NCBI GenBank assembly: GCA_934045075.1
Contig: OW203745.1
Location: 9,933,873-9,997,872 of the forward strand
Length of the DNA: 64,000 nucleotides
Direction of reading: 5' to 3'
Source of the DNA: Yponomeuta sedellus
Taxonomy: Eukaryota > Arthropoda > Insecta > Lepidoptera > Yponomeutidae
The notes beneath the pieces are model-generated. The model was not told the origin of the DNA. It was given only the letters and a program-made list of their open reading frames with translations, and did no database searches. This document shows positions 20,936 to 31,640 of the stretch, piece by piece. The first letter of the stretch is position 1. Each line of letters begins with the position of its first letter. A program made the position numbers and the translations under genes.

Positions 20936-21388
20936 AAGATCGTCTGTATCGTAGGCAAGAAATCAAGAAACTCAAGTCGAATCCTAAGCGACTATTCCAT
21001 AAAATAATTTCGTAATAAAAGGAGGATTGAAGTCACTCTAGGAAGTTCATTATTAAGACTTAAGATCATTTTTCCGCTGTATTAAACAAGGGAAAGAAAG
21101 TAATTGAACCGAGCAATTTTAATTTACTCGAAAAAGGCAAGACTTCATTAAAATAATCTCTACAGTTGGACACAAGGAAAAATACTCTTCAGAAAGAATA
21201 ATTTCTTTAGGAAAAGGTCCCCGGCAATCCGCGTAAATTAAATTTTAAAGCGAGATAAATCTGACAACATTAAAATATTCAAATCTTGTTCATAATGCTT
21301 CTAAGCGGTGGTTGGCTAAGAAACCGCGTCAAGCGTTGCGATGAGCGTCGAGCGGGTAGAAACATGAACACACTCTTGTATTTAATTA
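20936..21388. other. No gene recognised
   Basis: Unassigned AT-rich sequence. Confidence 0.4.
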
Positions 21389-21545
21389 CTAGCTGTGCTC
21401 CACGGTATTACACGCGGTTTATCGATTTTCCCATGGGAATAACATATTTTCCAGCATTAAAATGTAGCCTATGTGTCAAACCAGGGTGTCAGCTAACTCT
21501 ATATCACATTTTATTAAAATGTGATGTATGGTTAGTCACAAATTC
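21389..21545 (-). mobile_element. Helitron-like fragment (3' end)
   Basis: In reverse it ends ...GGAGCACAGCTAG|T and contains TGATATAGAGTTAGCTGACA, as at 15668. The 5' half is missing. Confidence 0.65.
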
Positions 21546-21639
21546 CACCAACTCTTCTAGTCAGTGCCTATTAGCCATAGTTTATGTAAAATTAATATAA
21601 TAAGATCCATGCGGTCTCAGCGACCGCGCGCGACCGCTG

Positions 21640-22560
21640 GGAGGTAAAAATAAAATATGCCCTAATTTTCCATGGCCTCCACTTACCTAACTTCTTCGTT
21701 AATGCGGATAGTCAACTCAGTGTGTGATGTTGTAAAAATTTTGTAATTAATAAAACTGGAACGACTTCAACTGTGTGTTTTATTTATAATATAAACAGAA
21801 AACGTTATAAAAATAGAATAAGCAGGTAAAGGAAGCTATGTAGTCGGGTCTAGTTGAAATGTAAAGAAGTAATGCTAAAAAGTCAAGGAAATCTCAAAAA
21901 TTACTGACGGAATTCTACATTTTGAAAATTAAAGAAATATTATTTCTTAATCATTCGTGATACTCATACATAGTTATATATTAAACGGGTCTAATCGCGA
22001 TTATTTATTAGGTAAAACGTAATTACCTTATTTCCCGACGTTTCGGCAGCGTTACAGTAGCCGTGGTCTTGTCGGGAAATAAAGTAATTACGTTTTACCT
22101 AATAAATAATCACAAATAGACCCGTTTAATATATAACTATTAAAGAAATATATATAAAAAAATGGTGTAAAGAGCTTTGCACCGTTATAAGTTTAGGACG
22201 TTACAGTACATTTGTAATCTTAATTACAAAAAAAAATATGCCCCAAAATTTTCGTGGCCTCCACTTACTTAACTTCTTCGTTAATGCGGATTATCAACTT
22301 AGGGTAGGACTTTTTTAGTCCTTTGGTCCTCTAAACTATTAAGGCTGCCATAGTTTCTGACAGATGGACAGTGTCTGGCTGCAACGGATTAGTTCCAGGG
22401 TGTTACGGCTATCTAAATAAAACAAAAATCCTGCGCCAAATGTTCCGTGGCCTCCACTTTCCTAACTTCTTCGTTAATGCGGATCGTCAACTCAGTGTAG
22501 GACGTTTTCAGTACTTTTGTAATCTAAATTATTGAGGGGCTTATGCGCCGACCCCCTAAC
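21640..22560. repeat. Three copies of a local repeat, interrupted by a fold-back element
   Basis: GGCCTCCACTT, CTAACTTCTTCGTTAATGCGG and TCAACTCAGTGTAGGA recur at about 21671, 22255 and 22447. Flanks also match (CAGTACTTTTGTAATC near 22207 and 22512), suggesting an original tandem repeat of about 190 bp broken by the insertion at 21971-22140. No coding signal. Confidence 0.7.
21971..22140. mobile_element. Penelope-associated fold-back element
   Basis: Arms of about 69 bp (21971-22039 and 22071-22140), near-perfect inverse copies, start TAGTTATATATTAAACGGGT. The 31-base centre reads GTTTCGGCAGCG...GCCGTGGTCTT. Together with the adjacent CCCGAC it matches the motif downstream of the Penelope-like ORF at 62296-62335 (ACGTTTCGGCA...GCCGTGGTC). 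Confidence 0.8.
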
Positions 22561-22987
22561 CTACCAGATTTGAATAATTTAACATTTCCATCTCTTTATT
22601 TGAGCATTGTGCGTGGTTGTTGAGTTCTGTATTCCTTTTAGTAGTATTTTTATGAGAGATGAAACTTTGGTGAGAGCTCATCGACCACCATCACAATTAT
22701 CATTATCACCATGTCTACTCATTAAGGACCATGTCAAATGCCATACGATAAATAAATATCACCAAATTTTTCGGAACTGAAATTTTCGTAAATACAACAC
22801 AATATTACAGCTACTGACCATGATAAAGATCTGCGAATCAGAGCGAAACCTAGTCGGACTCTTCCGGCAAAAAGTCTAGTAAGTATCTGGTATCTGGTTA
22901 TAATGCAATAACCATTTTTTTGTCAACATCATCAACGTTACAGGACAAATCACAGAAGCAGAACAATTACAGAAAAAAAAACAATCA
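22561..22987. other. No gene recognised
   Basis: Unassigned. Confidence 0.4.
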
Positions 22988-23085
22988 AAAACAAATGGCC
23001 TAACCTTCCTCCGCTGCAGGCAGAGATCCGTGCTCCAGCAGTGGGGACATACAAGGGTTAATATCGATATCGAAAGAACAACTAC
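22988..23085 (+). repeat. 5S-SINE (subfamily a) 3' fragment
   Basis: GGCCTAACCTTCCTCCGCTG to GTGGGGACATACAAGGG and the terminal TTAATATCGAT. Truncated 5'. Confidence 0.8.
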
Positions 23086-23269
23086 GGCACAGCCAGTTAG
23101 TACGCTACCAAACAACTTTACCGTCTCCGTTTACAGTTTTCGTCACAAATTCACAAAGCATGCATTCGGTTGGAACTTGGCAAAACGCACCTCAGGCTCT
23201 TTCGTCTCCCGTGCATTAACTAAACGCAAATAGCGGTGCGAAGTTCTGCTCGAGCGCTACCCACTTTGT

Positions 23270-23436
23270 TTGCTGCGGTGGGCTGTGGGAATATAGAGCT
23301 AATTGCCTTGAACATACAGGATTGTTTTGAATCTAACAGCCGCTTCTACAATAAGATCCCTGAAGATGTATTGAACATACCAGAGACACGGTTCCATAAG
23401 TGTGTTAAATTAACTTTGTATAAAAAAATATATCTA
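23270..23436 (+). pseudogene. LINE C-terminal end (jockey/CR1 type)
   Basis: In-frame FESNSRFYNKIPEDVLNIPE and RFHKCVKLTLYKK resemble the last 50 residues of a jockey/CR1-type RT ORF. Related ends occur at 39200 and 57795. Confidence 0.7.
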
Positions 23437-23440
23437 TCTC

Positions 23441-23805
23441 ATCATCAACCCATTATGTCCCCACCGAGGGGCACGGGTCTTTCCCTGAGGAAGGTATAGG
23501 CCATACTCCACCACGGTGCCAAGTCCGAATTGGTAGAGGCTTGCAAGACTAGTGGCTGGTCTTACTGTCTGAAGTTATCAAGCCGCCCATAAGGCCTCCA
23601 TCAACGGCTTAACGTGCCTTGCGAATCACGGAAGCGCTTGGAAAAATGCCACTAGTGCTAGTCACCGGACGGTCACCTATCCTAGTGTGGGGCCAGCAGC
23701 AATGCATGTGCGTGTATGTAAACGTTATGTTAAATGTCATTTTATGTTATGTTATGATTCCAATAACTCGGTTCGTCTAGGGCACTAGCGCTTCCAACCA
23801 AGTAA
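23441..23805 (-). repeat. 5S-SINE (subfamily b) with a SINE-B insertion
   Basis: The 3' body (CATTATGTCCCCACCGAGGG to GGACGGTCACC) is interrupted at 23680 by a SINE-B tail and resumes at ATTCCAATAACTCGGTTCG to GGGCACTAGCGCTTCC. The stretch between the ACGGTCACC and GATTCCAA motifs is lost. Confidence 0.8.
23680..23756 (+). repeat. 5'-truncated SINE-B inside 5S-SINE
   Basis: TATCCTAGTGTGGGGCCAGC, then GCAATGCATGTGCGTGTATG and the ATGTT-rich tail. A nested, head-less copy. Confidence 0.85.
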
Positions 23806-24205
23806 TAATATACACAAAAAAATATAGAAATCAGAGAAGCCGTTTCGGAGGAGCGCGGTAAAAAACACTGTGACTCGAGACTTTTTTGGAGTGATTACAT
23901 AGCTGATCACATTTGGCCCATCTCCTCGATGAGCAGACTCAGATGTAGGCCGTCTTGACGAGGAAGTCATTAACAGAGAGTGGTGAGAACATGCCTATTA
24001 TCATACAAAGCACATTCTCCTGAGAAGCGGAATGAACATGTTAGGATGCGAATGCAATACAGTTGTATTAAGGTAACTCCTTCGCAAGTTGCTACACACA
24101 GCTACAAATCTTTTGTCGACGTGAGAAGCGTGAGAGACTCTGAAAAGCATGAGACACACAGACAGGTCTTGAGGCGAGGGATATTGCTCATTATATTCGA
24201 TATGT

Positions 24206-24520
24206 ACCCTAGTATGTCCCCACTGTTAGGGCACGGTTCTATTCCTGCATCGCAAGAAGGTAACGCTATACTTCACCACGGTGGAGGATTGTAGGACAGC
24301 GGCGGGGGCTGTCAGAAGTTATCAAGCCGCCCATAGACATGGCTTAACGACTGCCATACGCCATATGCCTTGCGAACCATGAAAGCGCTCGGAAAAAATG
24401 CCACTAGCAGTAGTCACGGGACGGTCACTCATCCTGCACTTGACATCCTCAACATCCTGTTGTTGCTTAATTCAAGTTATTGATTCCAATCCCTTGGTTC
24501 TACAGGCCACGATCGCTTCA
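24206..24520 (-). repeat. 5S-SINE (subfamily a), nearly full length
   Basis: From AGTATGTCCCCACTG to TGATTCCAATCCCTTGG and GGCCACGATCGCTTC, with deletions of CAAGTCCGGGTT and GGCCTCTGA. The 5S-like head (TTGCTTAA in reverse, ACGGTCACTCATCCTGCA) is kept. Confidence 0.88.
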
Positions 24521-24546
24521 TTCATTGCACATTATATTAGGATATT

Positions 24547-24600
24547 ACATAAAGCGTAAAAAAGGCGAGAGATACTGCTAGTATCTCTCGCCTTTTTTAT
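24547..24600. other. 54-bp hairpin insertion flanked by 15-bp direct repeats
   Basis: The arms, TAAAAAAGGCGAGAGATAC at 24557-24575 and its exact inverse at 24581-24599, enclose a 5-base loop TGCTA. TTATATTAGGATATT flanks it at 24532-24546 and 24601-24615. The left edge abuts the end of a 5S-SINE within about 30 bp. Confidence 0.9.
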
Positions 24601-24659
24601 TTATATTAGGATATTTAGAAATTATCTAACTACCGTAATTTTTAAATGAGCTGCATGAG

Positions 24660-24760
24660 CTACTGCTGTTTAATCGAAGCTAAATAGGTTGGTCAGGATT
24701 GCGGCAAGTGGCAAACTCTGGCCTCTGCTTCCCCTCTAGGATGTTGGCGTGAGTTTTTGT
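24660..24760 (+). repeat. LINE-F 3' coding fragment, worn
   Basis: GGTCAGGATTGCGGCAAGTG, CTGGCCTCTGCTTCCCCTCT and GGCGTGAG align to the end of the LINE-F ORF. Confidence 0.7.
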
Positions 24761-26701
24761 AATTAAATATTGATAACCATACAAGTTCACGTCTCGACAA
24801 AATTCTACACGTGTGATGAACAAATAAGTAGACAGCGACAAAGTTTCTCTGTATTGTGTTAATATTTTGCATGAGTTTCCTTTCTTTGATATGAAACTGC
24901 GGGTGTTCTTGGCTACACTCGAAGGGTAGGCATATATGTTATGCTCTACTGGAAAATGGAACTTACATATGTATTAAAATGAGAAAATGCGCGGCGCGTT
25001 TCACACAAGTCTTGGTGTCGGTGGTGGCGTGTTCGTGTCTTGCTTCTGCGTGAAAAAGTGGGAGGGAGGACTGTGCATTTACTAACCGCATGTTACTTGT
25101 GGGATTTTTGGTGGAATTTAGCAAAGTAATTTTCACATTTTAATGCTATTATGGATTTCCGCAAAGTAACGCCTGATTCCATACAATACTTACATATGTG
25201 TCTGGATTTAAGTTTTGTTTGTGTTCATATCACTCACGGTATCTCATTCCAAAGTAAACACTAATATTTATCTCCTGCTTTGGTATAATGCTGAGACAGG
25301 GCGATTTTTAACCACTTAGTATTTTCAAGTTTCCGGTGATATTTGCTAAAATCTGTAGCTTATTAATTTGATTCTGTTTACGATTCAATTGTTCCGCGAA
25401 AAGAGTAGCTTATGCCAAATTTTATTCAGATCCGCTCAGTTGATCGGGTGTATTTGAGAAACAAACATCCACCCATCGTCGCTTTCGGGTTGATAAAATT
25501 TTTAATAATACATTTACGTCGCAGAGCCTGGTTAGCTTTATATATAGATTTGTGCCAAAATTACGATATCGCCTGGATATATCGTTGTAAGTCAAGTATT
25601 CTACCTTTACGTCGATGCCAAATAATCACATTCAAGAGTCTCTAATGCCTCTTTTGATAGGGATGGCCGTCGAAACGCTTCGGATGTGTACTGCCGTTGT
25701 AGCGAATTTATGCAAACTCTCCAGCAATTTAATATAGCGGTAGTCAAAGACAAATTTTGTTTATTGCCAGATATAAAAGGAACATAAAAGTAAATTAAAA
25801 CTAATGTGTACATCTAAATACATATGAGGTAAGGCAACATACACTTTTCATAGAAACACATTTTAAATTGAATGGCTCTGGCAAAGGGTGCCACGCTCAG
25901 CGTTGTGCCTCTGAATGTGAATGTATAAATACACAACATGCAAAAAGCAACATTCAGCGAGGCCCTTATATTCTAAGAAACTAAAAATAATATATGCATG
26001 TAGTCAATTAAAATACATATTTAATAAATAAATAGTCCACTCTTAAATACACTTGGTTTGATGGAGACTCCTAAAAATCTCGAAAAATCCCGCCCGCGCG
26101 GCAAGTTTTCGCAAACAGCTCCAATTTGTCAGCCGGCACTCGCTTGCGATTCACATCGCGCGGTGCGTCGGTGCATAAGGCTGACGCCACATTTACGCCT
26201 CTACGCTTCGGGGCTAAACGCCTCGGTTTGTGACCGATTAAATACTAAACCGAAGTGACAACAAAACTATGGGCAACTCTTACATAGATTCGCTTAGAAG
26301 AGACATTGAAGTTTAGTACAAAACACATGATAATTTTTCCAGTGATTACAGCGTAAATTTGAAAAGAAAGTGGCCTATTTGTATTGAAAATGTAGGATAA
26401 AACTCTAAAAATTTTGTCAAGACGTTTGTGAAGCATGTCATGTAATGCAAAACTAAAAATTTTATGCGGCAGTTTTGGAAAAGAAATTATATTTTTAGAA
26501 AAAGTGCGCCTAAAAAGAGTTCAGTTCATAAACATAATACGTCGGCTGAAACCCGTCTGAATAAACAGAAACTAGCATTAGAATTTCTTTGTGACTCGCG
26601 ATAACCATACATAGTTAAATATTAAACGTAAAACAATAATAACGTACACGTCGAGAATTAAGGTAATTAAGTTTTACATCGAAGACATTTGCAATTAGAC
26701 C
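24761..26701. other. No gene; possible worn LINE tail and a CpG-rich block
   Basis: GCCACGCTCAGCGTTGTGCC near 25892 resembles the LINE-tail segment at 35550. The block 26085-26240 is unusually CpG-rich (CCCGCCCGCGCGGC, CACATCGCGCGGTGCG) against the AT-rich surroundings and carries a 66-codon frame I do not recognise. It could be a repeat or an old promoter; no exon is evident beside it. Confidence 0.45.
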
Positions 26702-27000
26702 CTATATAGCGCCCGTGGCCTAGTTGGAATCAATCACTTGCGTTAAGCAACAACAGGCGCGGTCAGGTGCAGGGTAAGTGTTTCCGTGCTTTGCAGGGCA
26801 CGTTAACCCGTTGGAGGTGTCTCTCATGGAATGACCGTCGTTAAGCTGTAAGGCGCTACTGACAGTAAGGCGCGCTACTGTCTTACAGTCTTCCACCAAA
26901 CCGGACTTGGCCTACGTGGTGGAGTATAGCCTAACCTTCTTGCGATGCAGGAAAAGTACCGTGCTTCGGCAGTGGTGACATACAAGGATTGATATCGACA
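26702..27000 (+). repeat. 5S-SINE (subfamily a), sense, internal deletion
   Basis: Sense copy: GCCCGTGGCCTAGTTGG, AATCAATCACTTGCG, GTTAAGCAACAACAGGCGCG (5S-like), a deletion across the GATGGGTGACC region, then the 3' body to GACATACAAGGATTGATATCGA. Confidence 0.9.
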
Positions 27001-27792
27001 ACCGTTTTATATATATATAACTACCGAAATTCGCATATACCGCAGATACCCGACAGTGGGGCTGCACCCTAATTATGCTATTTAGAATCGACACCGGCTC
27101 TAGATGTATGTCGAACACGCCGCGATATTTGTCGAGTGTTGGATGGGTTAATCAGAAGGGAGTGGAGAGATATATTAGGGTCTTTATGCGTCTTTGATAA
27201 GGTTCGGAAGACGAATTTTTTATCGAATAAAGAATGAGACAGTGTTCGCATTTGTTATATTGTAATGTATGAGACTACCACTTTTTTTCCCTTTTACTGT
27301 TAATTATTTGTCCGCATTGTTGATTAGGGAAAATCCATAGTCAGGTGTTCAAATTACTTAGCGTTTCGAATCGCCAATACGTGGTAGGAGAGCGTGGTGA
27401 GCAAATAGTGTAGAGCCTTGATAATCCATACTCAGGAAGAATGTCAATTGTATAGTATTACTTAGATATGAGAGAACAAATGTGATTATTTTTTCTGGTT
27501 GTACAACAAAGTCTTCTTTGGATTCAGAGATGGTCAGAATGGAGTTTTGTCCCGCTATATTTTTGTCCACTACACTAAGACCCGAAGGCAGCGGCTTTCA
27601 CTTTCATGTTACACATTACTTTGACATTCAGCAAACGGAATGTAAATGCTTTACGATGAAATAAATTTAATTAATTCAATTCAATGAGTACGGAAGTTAT
27701 CAAGCCTTTGCTTTTCAAAATGTGGAAAATAAATGAGTTTGATTTGATGTCGCTTAGATATGGTGTCCCAAGTGTTCAAGCTTTGGTTCGTT
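27001..27792. other. No gene recognised
   Basis: Unassigned; two frames of 60-70 codons on opposite strands (27358-27664) look like chance. Confidence 0.4.
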
Positions 27793-28055
27793 ATCAACCC
27801 TTGTATGTCCCCACTGCTAGGGCACGGGTCTCTTCCTGCATCGCCAGATGGTTAGGCCATACTCCACCACGGGGGCGAAGTCCGGGTTGGTGGAGGATAG
27901 TAAGACAGTGGCGGGCCTTACTGTCAGAAGTTATCAAGCCGCTCATAAGACCTCTGACATAGCTTATCGACTGCCATTATATGACAGCCGGCACCAACGG
28001 CGTAACGTGCCTTGCAAAGCACGGAAGCGCTCGGAGAAAGCCACTAGTGGTAGTC
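27793..28055 (-). repeat. 5S-SINE (subfamily a), head missing
   Basis: ATCAACCCTTGTATGTCCCC to GCCACTAGTGGTAGTC, well preserved, then stops where ACGGGACGGTCACCC would follow. Confidence 0.9.
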
Positions 28056-28207
28056 TTTGGTTGCGAGCCACCAATTTGAATTGACTCCCTCACAAAAGTG
28101 TTAAGTGAAGTATCCTCCAGGGTTAACTCGTATTTTATTGGTGCCCCATACCCGAGAAACACTTGTAAAATCACAAATTTTCTTACCGTTGGCAGAAACA
28201 TCTATAA

Positions 28208-28378
28208 TAATATTGGCCTTTTTGCATCTACTTAATGAGATGATTTATACAGCGCCCAGTGGAATCTTCACTCACACTAAATGGGTGAAGGGACCACCTC
28301 GACGCTGTAGTGCCTGGGACATGATTTTATAGATGGTGTAGGCTTACCCAGCACCTATACCATCCCGACAGCTTAATT
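28208..28378 (-). repeat. SINE-E 3' half
   Basis: In reverse: TAAGCTGTCGGGATGGTATA, ACAGCGTCGAGGTGGTCC, ending GATGCAAAAAGGCCAATATT. Same as the 3' half of the complete copy at 51885. Confidence 0.85.
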
Positions 28379-28751
28379 TCTTAACTTAATTAAGAAACAT
28401 CTACAGTCTTTTATATAAATTTTATGTAATCTTTCGATTTTACTGATTGCAATAAAGAATATATAAAAGCTCTGAGTATAACCTCTGTTCGGATCTATTT
28501 GTCACCATACCAACTACTTACCTACTAGCGATACTCAGAGTTTTGGGTGAATTATTGATAGTATGTTAGGCTGCGAGCGCGTGAGTGAGTCAGTGAGTGA
28601 TATTACTTATGTGTTGTAGCTCTCACGTCGGGTGTTAACTTTGATGGGAGCTATCTACAGGGGGTAAGTCTATGGCTGAGCAAACCGCCATGTTTGGATT
28701 TGATTTATCAAAATTGTTTAGCGGAAAGCGATAATCAATAGCCTTTCTTTT
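28379..28751. other. No gene recognised
   Basis: GTGAGTGAGTCAGTGAGTGA at 28580 is a short simple repeat. Nothing else was seen. Confidence 0.4.
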
Positions 28752-29093
28752 TCAACCCTTGTATGTCCCCACTGCTGGGGCACGGGTCTCTTCCTGCATC
28801 GCAAGAAGGTTAGGCCATACTCCACCACGGGGGCCAAGTCCTGATTGGTGGAGGATTCTAAGACAGTGGCGGGCCTTACTGTCAGAAGTTATCAAGCCGC
28901 CCATAAGGCCTCTGACATGGCTTAATGACTGCCATTATATGACAACCGGCACCAACGGCTTAACGTGCCTTGCAAAGCACGGAAGCGCTCGGAAAAATGC
29001 CACTAGCGGTAGTCACGGGACGCTCGCCCATCCTTTACCTGACCGCGCCTGTTGTTGCTTAACCAAGTGATTGATTCCAATCACTCGGTTCGC
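28752..29093 (-). repeat. 5S-SINE (subfamily a), best-preserved copy
   Basis: It runs without large gaps from TTCAACCCTTGTATGTCCCC through TGACAACCGGCACCAACGG, CACTAGCGGTAGTCACGGG and TTGTTGCTTAACC to CACTCGGTTCGCC. It is a good reference for the family. Confidence 0.93.
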
Positions 29094-29109
29094 CTTTAAT
29101 AAAGCTTAA

Positions 29110-29690
29110 TAACTAATCAGGTTTGTGTATTAAACACGTAAAAAGACACTTCTAAAAAAGTGCAATTTTACTTAAGTAAGGATTAACTGAATAAAGTGGC
29201 AAATATATCTAGAGAGGAAGTGGTAAATTTACCTAGTTAAGCATTAAAACAAGTAACAATTGTGCTTAGTTGTACATTAGTGGGAGTGTTGGTTTAAGCA
29301 CTAAGTAAAATTGCTAAAAAGTAGTACTTTTACCTAGTTAAGCATAAAAGAAGTAACTTGTTTAATAATTACTTATTCAAAGAAATGACAAGCAATAACT
29401 GAAACACAAAAACTTTTCCTGAAATTATACATATTATACAAATATGTATAATTAATAATTATACATATTATAATTAATTATATATTGTTTTTATTCATAA
29501 GCAATAGGCATACATAATATAGTTCTTATTAGTATTTCCTAATGATTCGCGATACTCATACATAGTTATATATTAAACGGGTCAAATCACGATTATTTAT
29601 TAGGTAAAACGTAATTACCTTATTTCCCGACGTTTCGGCACCGTTACAGTTGCCGTGGCCTCGGGTAGACCCGTTTATTCTACTTAAGCT
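29110..29690. repeat. Local repeat and Penelope-like terminal fragment
   Basis: TTTACCTAGTTAAGCAT plus AAGTAAC recurs at 29228 and 29330, about 102 bp apart. At 29551-29690 the left arm of the fold-back (TAGTTATATATTAAACGGGT) is followed by CGACGTTTCGGCACCG...GCCGTGGCCTCGGG, but the right arm is cut to TAGACCCGTTTA. Confidence 0.7.
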
Positions 29691-30351
29691 AGTGTTTCAC
29701 TTTCATTTTTTTTTGTACGTACAATGACATCAGTACTAGTTCTTTATTAGAACTGTATTACAGCCACCAGCAGTGGTGAGATAAACATTAACATCCTGTC
29801 AACTAATAGAGCACCCTGTGAAAACGCGTCCCAGTAACAAATAGTAGCACTTCAATGATTTATGTGCTGATAATCCGCTATCAATCTATCCGTGGCTCAG
29901 CCTTTACGCAGTAAACTGTTTGCTTGAGTCGCCAGATGAGTAATAGTAGGCGATAGTGGGCTTTGAAATGAATAACGATGGTCTGTTACAATAACAAGGA
30001 TACATAAATAAACTCACCTGTACGCCGGAGGCTTAGACAGTCAATATGCGATGCTAGAAAATGTTAACAATCGATATTGTTGAAGATCTTAATTATCTTT
30101 CCGTGTTTTAGCAGAGCATAAAAAAATCTGCATGAGAAACCTCTAATTCGTAATTTTACTAAGTCCGAAGAATTCCATGGGATTCCTGCGTGCTCCGTCA
30201 GCGAGGCCCATTATACCCTTTTTTTTAATTCACGGTGATAATCTTGTAATGATAAATCTAAATGAACTTGAAACAGAAACGTCTGAAAAAATTACGACTA
30301 TTTTGGCCCATTAATAATTTACCAAAGAAACACGAGTATTCTTGAAAAATA
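29691..30351. other. No gene recognised
   Basis: Unassigned AT-rich DNA up to the mariner end. Confidence 0.4.
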
Positions 30352-31640
30352 CATAGGCTGCTACTTATGTATGCGGAATCTGGGATTTCAATAATTTTAA
30401 ACGCAATGTCTGACCTCCATGGTCAAATTCGTTCTTTTTTTAAATACTGGCCGCTAATATTTTTCTCTTATATACGTTAGTGTTTTGTTTTTGTTGGGTT
30501 TAAAATGTCATATCGCTCAAAAAATGGAACTCACTCGTGAAAATATTCGTGCTGTGATTTATTACGATTTTCGACGTGGTTTAACGCAACAACAGTGCGT
30601 AAATCAATTAACTTAAACTTTTGGTGGTGAAGCTCCATCAAAAACGACTGTGTATCACTGGTTTAATGAGTTTAATTGCGGGCGCAGTAAGATCACGGAC
30701 GAAGTTAAAGAAGGTCGCCCGAAATCGGTGGTTGTGCCACAAAATATTGAAGCTGTGCGAAAACTAATAATGCAAGACCGCCATGTTACGTATCGCGACA
30801 TAGAGGCTATTCTGGGCATATGTACGACGAGCATTCATAGGATATTACATGAACATTTTTGTCTGTAAAAAAAAATTGTTCGCGTTGGATCCCGCACAAA
30901 TTAACTCAGGATCAATAAGATGCTCGCGTCGAATGGTGCAAGAAAACCTTAAAAAAATTCAACGGAGGCGACTCAAAATCTGTATATAATATCTACACAG
31001 GTGACGAATCCTGGATCTACGCGTACGATCCCGAAACTAAACAACAATCAACAGTTTGGGTGTTTCAAAATGAGCCGAAGCCTACGAAAGTGGCTCGTGC
31101 AAAAAGCACTTTAAAGCAAATGGTGGCCTGCTTTTTTGGTATTAATGGCCATGTGGCTACAATACCACTGGAGAATCGCAGAACGGTTAATTCGGAGTGG
31201 TACACGACCATTTGTTTGCCGGAAGTATTTGAAGAAATACGCCAAAACAACCAGCGACGCAGAATCATACTTCACCATGACAATGCTAGCTTTCATACAT
31301 CTCAGGAAACAATTACATTTTTGGATGGTCAACAAATAGAATTGATGGGTCATCCACCGTACATCCCTGATTTGGCCAATGATTTCTATTTATTCCCAAA
31401 TGTAAAGAATAAATTACGTGGTCAACGCTTTTCGACCCGTGAAGATGCCGTAGATGCGTTCAAACACCACGTTTTGGAGATATCTCAATCAGAGTGGAAA
31501 AAGTGTTTTACAATTTAGTTTCATCAAATGCAAAAGTGCATCGATCATAGTGGAGAATACTTTGAAAAACAATAAAAGCATATTTAGCCATATACATTTG
31601 TTTATTTTTTCTATTCCGTATACATAAGTAGCAGCCCTCG
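30352..31640 (+). mobile_element. Full-length mariner element (1289 bp)
   Basis: TA dinucleotides flank it at 30350-30351 and 31641-31642. The terminal inverted repeats are about 28 bp: left CATAGGCTGCTACTTATGTA, right (reversed) CGAGGGCTGCTACTTATGTA, both continuing with a CGGAAT segment. Size, ends and transposase all fit a mariner of the Tc1/mariner superfamily. Confidence 0.93.
30524..31575 (+). pseudogene. Mariner transposase, inactivated
   Basis: Cut-and-paste transposase. The ATG at 30524 opens MELTRENIRAVIYYDFRRG; the helix-turn-helix region follows (VYHWFNEFNCGRSKITDE, DRHVTYRDIEAILGI). Then come WIPHKLT (the conserved W-P-H signature), GDESW with the first catalytic D, ILHHDNASFHTS with the second, and PDLANDFYLFP with the third. 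One residue is missing in that last motif, giving 33 instead of 34 residues between the second and third acidic residues. Other lesions are a TAA at 30614, a frameshift in the A-run near 30870, a TAA at 30916 and a TAG at 31516. After the last, the frame still runs to the natural end GEYFEKQ and TAA at 31573. Conceptual length is about 350 residues, normal for mariner. It cannot encode active protein. Confidence 0.93.

Noticed and set aside
24557..24599. Rho-independent terminator
   Set aside because: The hairpin plus T-run matches the shape, but the DNA is insect nuclear DNA and the hairpin is flanked by direct repeats.
26085..26240. CpG-island promoter
   Set aside because: CpG-rich, but with no adjacent exon, TATA or Inr-like signal that I can defend; left as unassigned.
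27684..28084. Overlapping plus frames with CIARWLGHTPPRG-like sequence (also at 9120, 28759, 34022, 54066)
   Set aside because: These are chance translations of the 5S-SINE, in varying frames, with no codon-level conservation.
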